A program made the position numbers and the translations under genes. Under the pieces are notes generated by a model. That model ran no database searches, had not been told where the DNA came from, and saw only the letters and a list, made by a program, of their open reading frames with translations. From contig CBDCSR010000002.1 in NCBI GenBank assembly GCA_965221785.1, positions 620,001-684,000 on the forward strand: a stretch of 64,000 nt of DNA, in the 5' to 3' direction. Shown one piece after another: positions 61,813 through 64,000 of this stretch (its first letter is position 1; the number at the start of each line of letters is the position of its first letter). The stretch comes from BD2-11 sp965221785 (GTDB lineage: Bacteria; Gemmatimonadota; Gemmatimonadetes; Longimicrobiales; Gaopeijiaceae).

Positions 61813-63327
61813 TCAGTTCGCCGGCACGGCCTCCATCAGCAGGCGCAACGCGTCGTTGAGCGCCCGCCCCCCCGGTCCACTGCCAGTGTAGTGCCCGATG
61901 CGCACCACCACCATGTCGTGCGTGGGGATGATGATCGTGCTCTGGCCTCCGGCGCCCGCCATGCGGAAGGCGCTCGTCGGGATGGGGCGGCTGCCGTCGC
62001 CGTTCACCCAGAAGAAGGCGCCTCCGTACACCGGACGCCCGTCCGCCACCCAGGCGGGGGCGAGCGTGGACGCGTACTCCACGTATCCCTCCGGGAGAAT
62101 GCGCTCGCCGTTCACCACGCCGTCCTGCAGGTACAGGTTGCCGAGCCGCGCCCAGTCGCGCCCGCTGCCGAAGCCGTATCCCTGGAGCAGGAAGTTGCCG
62201 TAGGGATCGGTCATGGCGACGAAATTGCGCATCCCCAGCTTGTCGAAGAGATGCCGCTGCGGGAACTGATGGTAGTTCTCGCCCAGCTCCCCTTCCACGC
62301 CCAGCCGGACGAGGTAGTTGGTAAGCACGGGATCGCAGTTCCGGTACCGTCCCACTGTGTCGGGCTCCCACTGCTGGTCCTTGCCGGCAGCCCACTCGAA
62401 CGAGTTGACGGTGCCCGTATAGAGGTACAGGTGGTCGGGGTACCCGATGTTCGGGTCGTCGCCCGGATCGCCCAGGTTGCGGCAGCGCAGCCCGGATGAC
62501 ATCCGCATGATGTCGCCGATGCGGATGGCCTGGCGCGGGTCGCCTTCGCCCTGCCACTCGGGTATCGGCGCGGACTGCCAGAGGTCGTAGACCCCCTTCT
62601 GGATCAGGATGCCCATGAGCGTGCCGGTGAGGCTCTTGTTCATGGACCAGCTCTCGAGCGGCGTGGTGTGGTCGATGCCCTCGCGGTAGCGCTCCGCCAG
62701 CAGACGGCCCCGGTGGGTCACGACGAAGGCCGCGGTCAGCGCCTCGGGGGGCGCGAAGGCAGCCTCCACCGCCTGCGCCACCTTGTCCATGTCCACGTCG
62801 GCCGGGAAGGGCTCGTCCGGAAGCAGGTCGCCCAGCGGCCAGGCCGTGGTCTCGGCGTCCGGGAGGGTTGAGACCACATCAACGGTCTCGTAGTACGGCT
62901 CCTCCTCGCCGATGGGGAGGGCGAGACATCCCTGGTCGCCGTGCAGCTTGGCGGAGCGCACCGTGCCGTCCGGCAGGGTGAGGTGCACGCGCTGGTTCTC
63001 GTAGTCGACCACCCGGTCGGTCACGGCGCCGCGGTGCTCGCGCTGCGCAGTGAAGAAGCCGGTGTGCTCGGCGGCGAAGTCCGGGTCCAGCCCGGACAGA
63101 AAGACGTTGGAGCACAGGATCTTCGCGAACCCCGCCGTCGAATGCACCACCGGGTCTCCCGGCGGCAGCGCGTACTCGCCGGGAAGTTCGAGCTCGGCAG
63201 CGCGGGCGAGGAGTTGCGCTTGCGGATCGCCGTCGGCCGGTTCGGGCGCGTCGTCGGCCGGGGCGCAGCCGGCGGCGAGGAGCGTAAGGAGGACGAAAGA
63301 CGGGATAAGGCGGTGCAGCATCTTCAT
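61813..63327 (-). CDS. Serine hydrolase, class C beta-lactamase family lipoprotein
   Basis: A 504-residue exported lipoprotein (lipobox AAGC, Cys21). The catalytic SMNK (Ser228, Lys231) fits the S-x-x-K motif of serine beta-lactamases and DD-peptidase-like hydrolases. A tyrosine motif YRN near 315 is also present. GFGSGRDWARLGNLYLQDGV and AFRMAGAGGQSTIII are typical of the family. An extra N-terminal domain of about 170 residues contains ILCSNVFLSGL and precedes the core. Substrate is unknown; esterase or peptidase activity is possible. ATG 63327 was chosen (ATG 63321 alternative). Confidence 0.85.
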   Translation of the reverse strand: MKMLHRLIPSFVLLTLLAAGCAPADDAPEPADGDPQAQLLARAAELELPGEYALPPGDPVVHSTAGFAKILCSNVFLSGLDPDFAAEHTGFFTAQREHRGAVTDRVVDYENQRVHLTLPDGTVRSAKLHGDQGCLALPIGEEEPYYETVDVVSTLPDAETTAWPLGDLLPDEPFPADVDMDKVAQAVEAAFAPPEALTAAFVVTHRGRLLAERYREGIDHTTPLESWSMNKSLTGTLMGILIQKGVYDLWQSAPIPEWQGEGDPRQAIRIGDIMRMSSGLRCRNLGDPGDDPNIGYPDHLYLYTGTVNSFEWAAGKDQQWEPDTVGRYRNCDPVLTNYLVRLGVEGELGENYHQFPQRHLFDKLGMRNFVAMTDPYGNFLLQGYGFGSGRDWARLGNLYLQDGVVNGERILPEGYVEYASTLAPAWVADGRPVYGGAFFWVNGDGSRPIPTSAFRMAGAGGQSTIIIPTHDMVVVRIGHYTGSGPGGRALNDALRLLMEAVPAN

Positions 63328-63828
63328 GACTCCGCTGGAAGGATGTGGAGACCGACCATCGGCCGAACCATCGAGAGATTCACCATACGAATCGGCTGCC
63401 GAGGCAACAAGAAGACCATGGCGACGCACCCGGCGGCGCTCCGAGACGGTTCTTTGCCGCGCCCGTCGCGAGACGCTAATCTGCATCGTGCCACCGGGCT
63501 TCCGCGGTTGTCGCCGGAACCCCGTGGATGAGGAGTAAGCGTGTGTTGGATTTTTCTGGTTCCTCGGGCACCCCTGCCGCATCCTTCCTCCCTTTCCGCC
63601 CCGCGAGCCTGTCCCCCAGGGACCCGCCGGCTATCCCGGGCGACCTGACTCCTCCTCTCACAGGACGTAGGCCCACGCGCCGCCCCGTACGGACATCGGC
63701 GCTCGTCCGGGTCTGCGCTTCCGTCCTCGAAGGACTCGTGGTTCCCATCGACATGTACCTGCCGCTCGCGCGTCTGCGCAGGGCGTGATCGCGGTACATC
63801 GGTTTCCACCCACAACCCGGAGGTCCGC
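63328..63828. other. Intergenic region upstream of beta-lactamase-like gene
   Basis: About 500 bases between divergent starts at 63327 and 63829. A plus-strand frame at 63528-63788 is Pro/Arg-rich and lacks a ribosome-binding site, so it was not called. TTGCCG with TAATCT at 17-base spacing (63454-63482) is a weak promoter-like pair. Nothing else recognised. Confidence 0.4.
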
Positions 63829-64000
63829 ATGAATGCAGACGCCCGTTTTTTCTCCATCGCCGGTGTACTGGGGGCACTCCTGTGTACGCCAGGGGTGGAG
63901 GCCCAGAACCTTCCGTCAGCGCCGACCGGCGGAGGCTCTCCGGTGCTGGAAGCCGAAGCCGCCGTACGGCCACCGGCGCTCGCGGTCCGAGGCCTTCGCC
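63829..64000 (+). CDS. N-terminal part of an exported protein (truncated by window edge)
   Basis: ATG 63829 is preceded by a strong CCGGAGG ribosome-binding site, five bases upstream. The first 57 codons encode a signal peptide (MNADARFFSIAGVLGALLC, cleavage near GVEAQN) and the start of a Pro/Ala-rich mature region. The frame remains open to the window edge. No function can be assigned from this fragment. Confidence 0.75.
   Translation, partial: MNADARFFSIAGVLGALLCTPGVEAQNLPSAPTGGGSPVLEAEAAVRPPALAVRGLR

Noticed and set aside
63528..63788. 86-codon plus-strand frame upstream of the last gene
   Set aside because: Pro/Arg/Ser-rich, no ribosome-binding site and no recognisable feature.
1..64000. 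CRISPR arrays, tRNA or rRNA genes, phage or transposon genes
   Set aside because: No spaced repeats, tRNA-like T-loop patterns, rRNA stretches, integrases or structural phage genes were seen when reading both strands.

Overview
The window is GC-rich, gene-dense bacterial chromosome with many 1-4 nt start/stop overlaps. I see no rRNA, tRNA, CRISPR array, transposase or phage gene. The gene families point to Gemmatimonadota or a close relative: a DUF5916/CBM9-like outer-membrane protein, a SusC/SusD pair outside Bacteroidota, a DUF6526 protein, a CcmH-like protein with an altered Cys motif, a DUF1592-DUF1552-ankyrin cassette, and several lipoproteins and TonB-linked envelope genes. This is inference from family content; no marker gene is present.

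Layout. 1-4.1 kb: an ECF sigma/anti-sigma pair divergent from a DUF5916 protein. 4.2-10.2 kb: an orphan 2-TM (SLATT-like) protein, a YdiJ-like FAD/Fe-S dehydrogenase, a class V aminotransferase and a TRAP solute-binding lipoprotein (dctP) preceded by a cluster of AT-rich palindromes. 10.2-16.8 kb: an RHH/PIN toxin-antitoxin pair, a SulP-STAS transporter, an AbiEii-like protein, an ICMT-like methyltransferase, then dctQ-dctM, so the TRAP genes are split by about 4.7 kb. 16.9-21.6 kb: a DUF2723 membrane protein, an ArsR-glyoxalase operon behind tandem dyad-bearing promoters, and two tandem metallo-beta-lactamase-fold paralogs.

21.7-32.7 kb: one ABC ATPase followed by four ABC-2 permeases that look like two copies of a heterodimer pair, headed by a small His/Cys membrane protein. 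Beside it lie a CcmH-like gene, a DUF6526 gene, a methyltransferase and a CopA copper ATPase. 32.9-41.4 kb: a rhodanese-type sulfurtransferase, a phospholipase D/cardiolipin synthase-like enzyme, an atypical Nramp-like transporter, and a compact three-gene operon (GltD-like flavoprotein with ferredoxin tail, korA, korB) that would couple 2-oxoacid oxidation to a nicotinamide pool.

41.4-54.7 kb: a DUF3311/sodium:solute symporter unit, an NHL beta-propeller lipoprotein, SusD and SusC, a plug-only TonB-receptor fragment protein, a TonB-like protein with a TPR lipoprotein, and an exported matrixin-like protease. This is a nutrient-uptake and envelope-energisation neighbourhood. 54.8-64 kb: a c-type heme DUF1592 protein, a Tat-exported DUF1552 protein and an exported ankyrin protein in one operon, then a MOSC protein, a small Trp/Cys-rich exported peptide, a serine beta-lactamase-like lipoprotein and the start of another exported protein at the edge.

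The most promising unexplained units are the four-permease ABC system with its metal-flavoured neighbours, the DUF1592/DUF1552/ankyrin cassette, the plug-only TonB protein cluster, and the palindrome array shared by dctP and the toxin-antitoxin pair.
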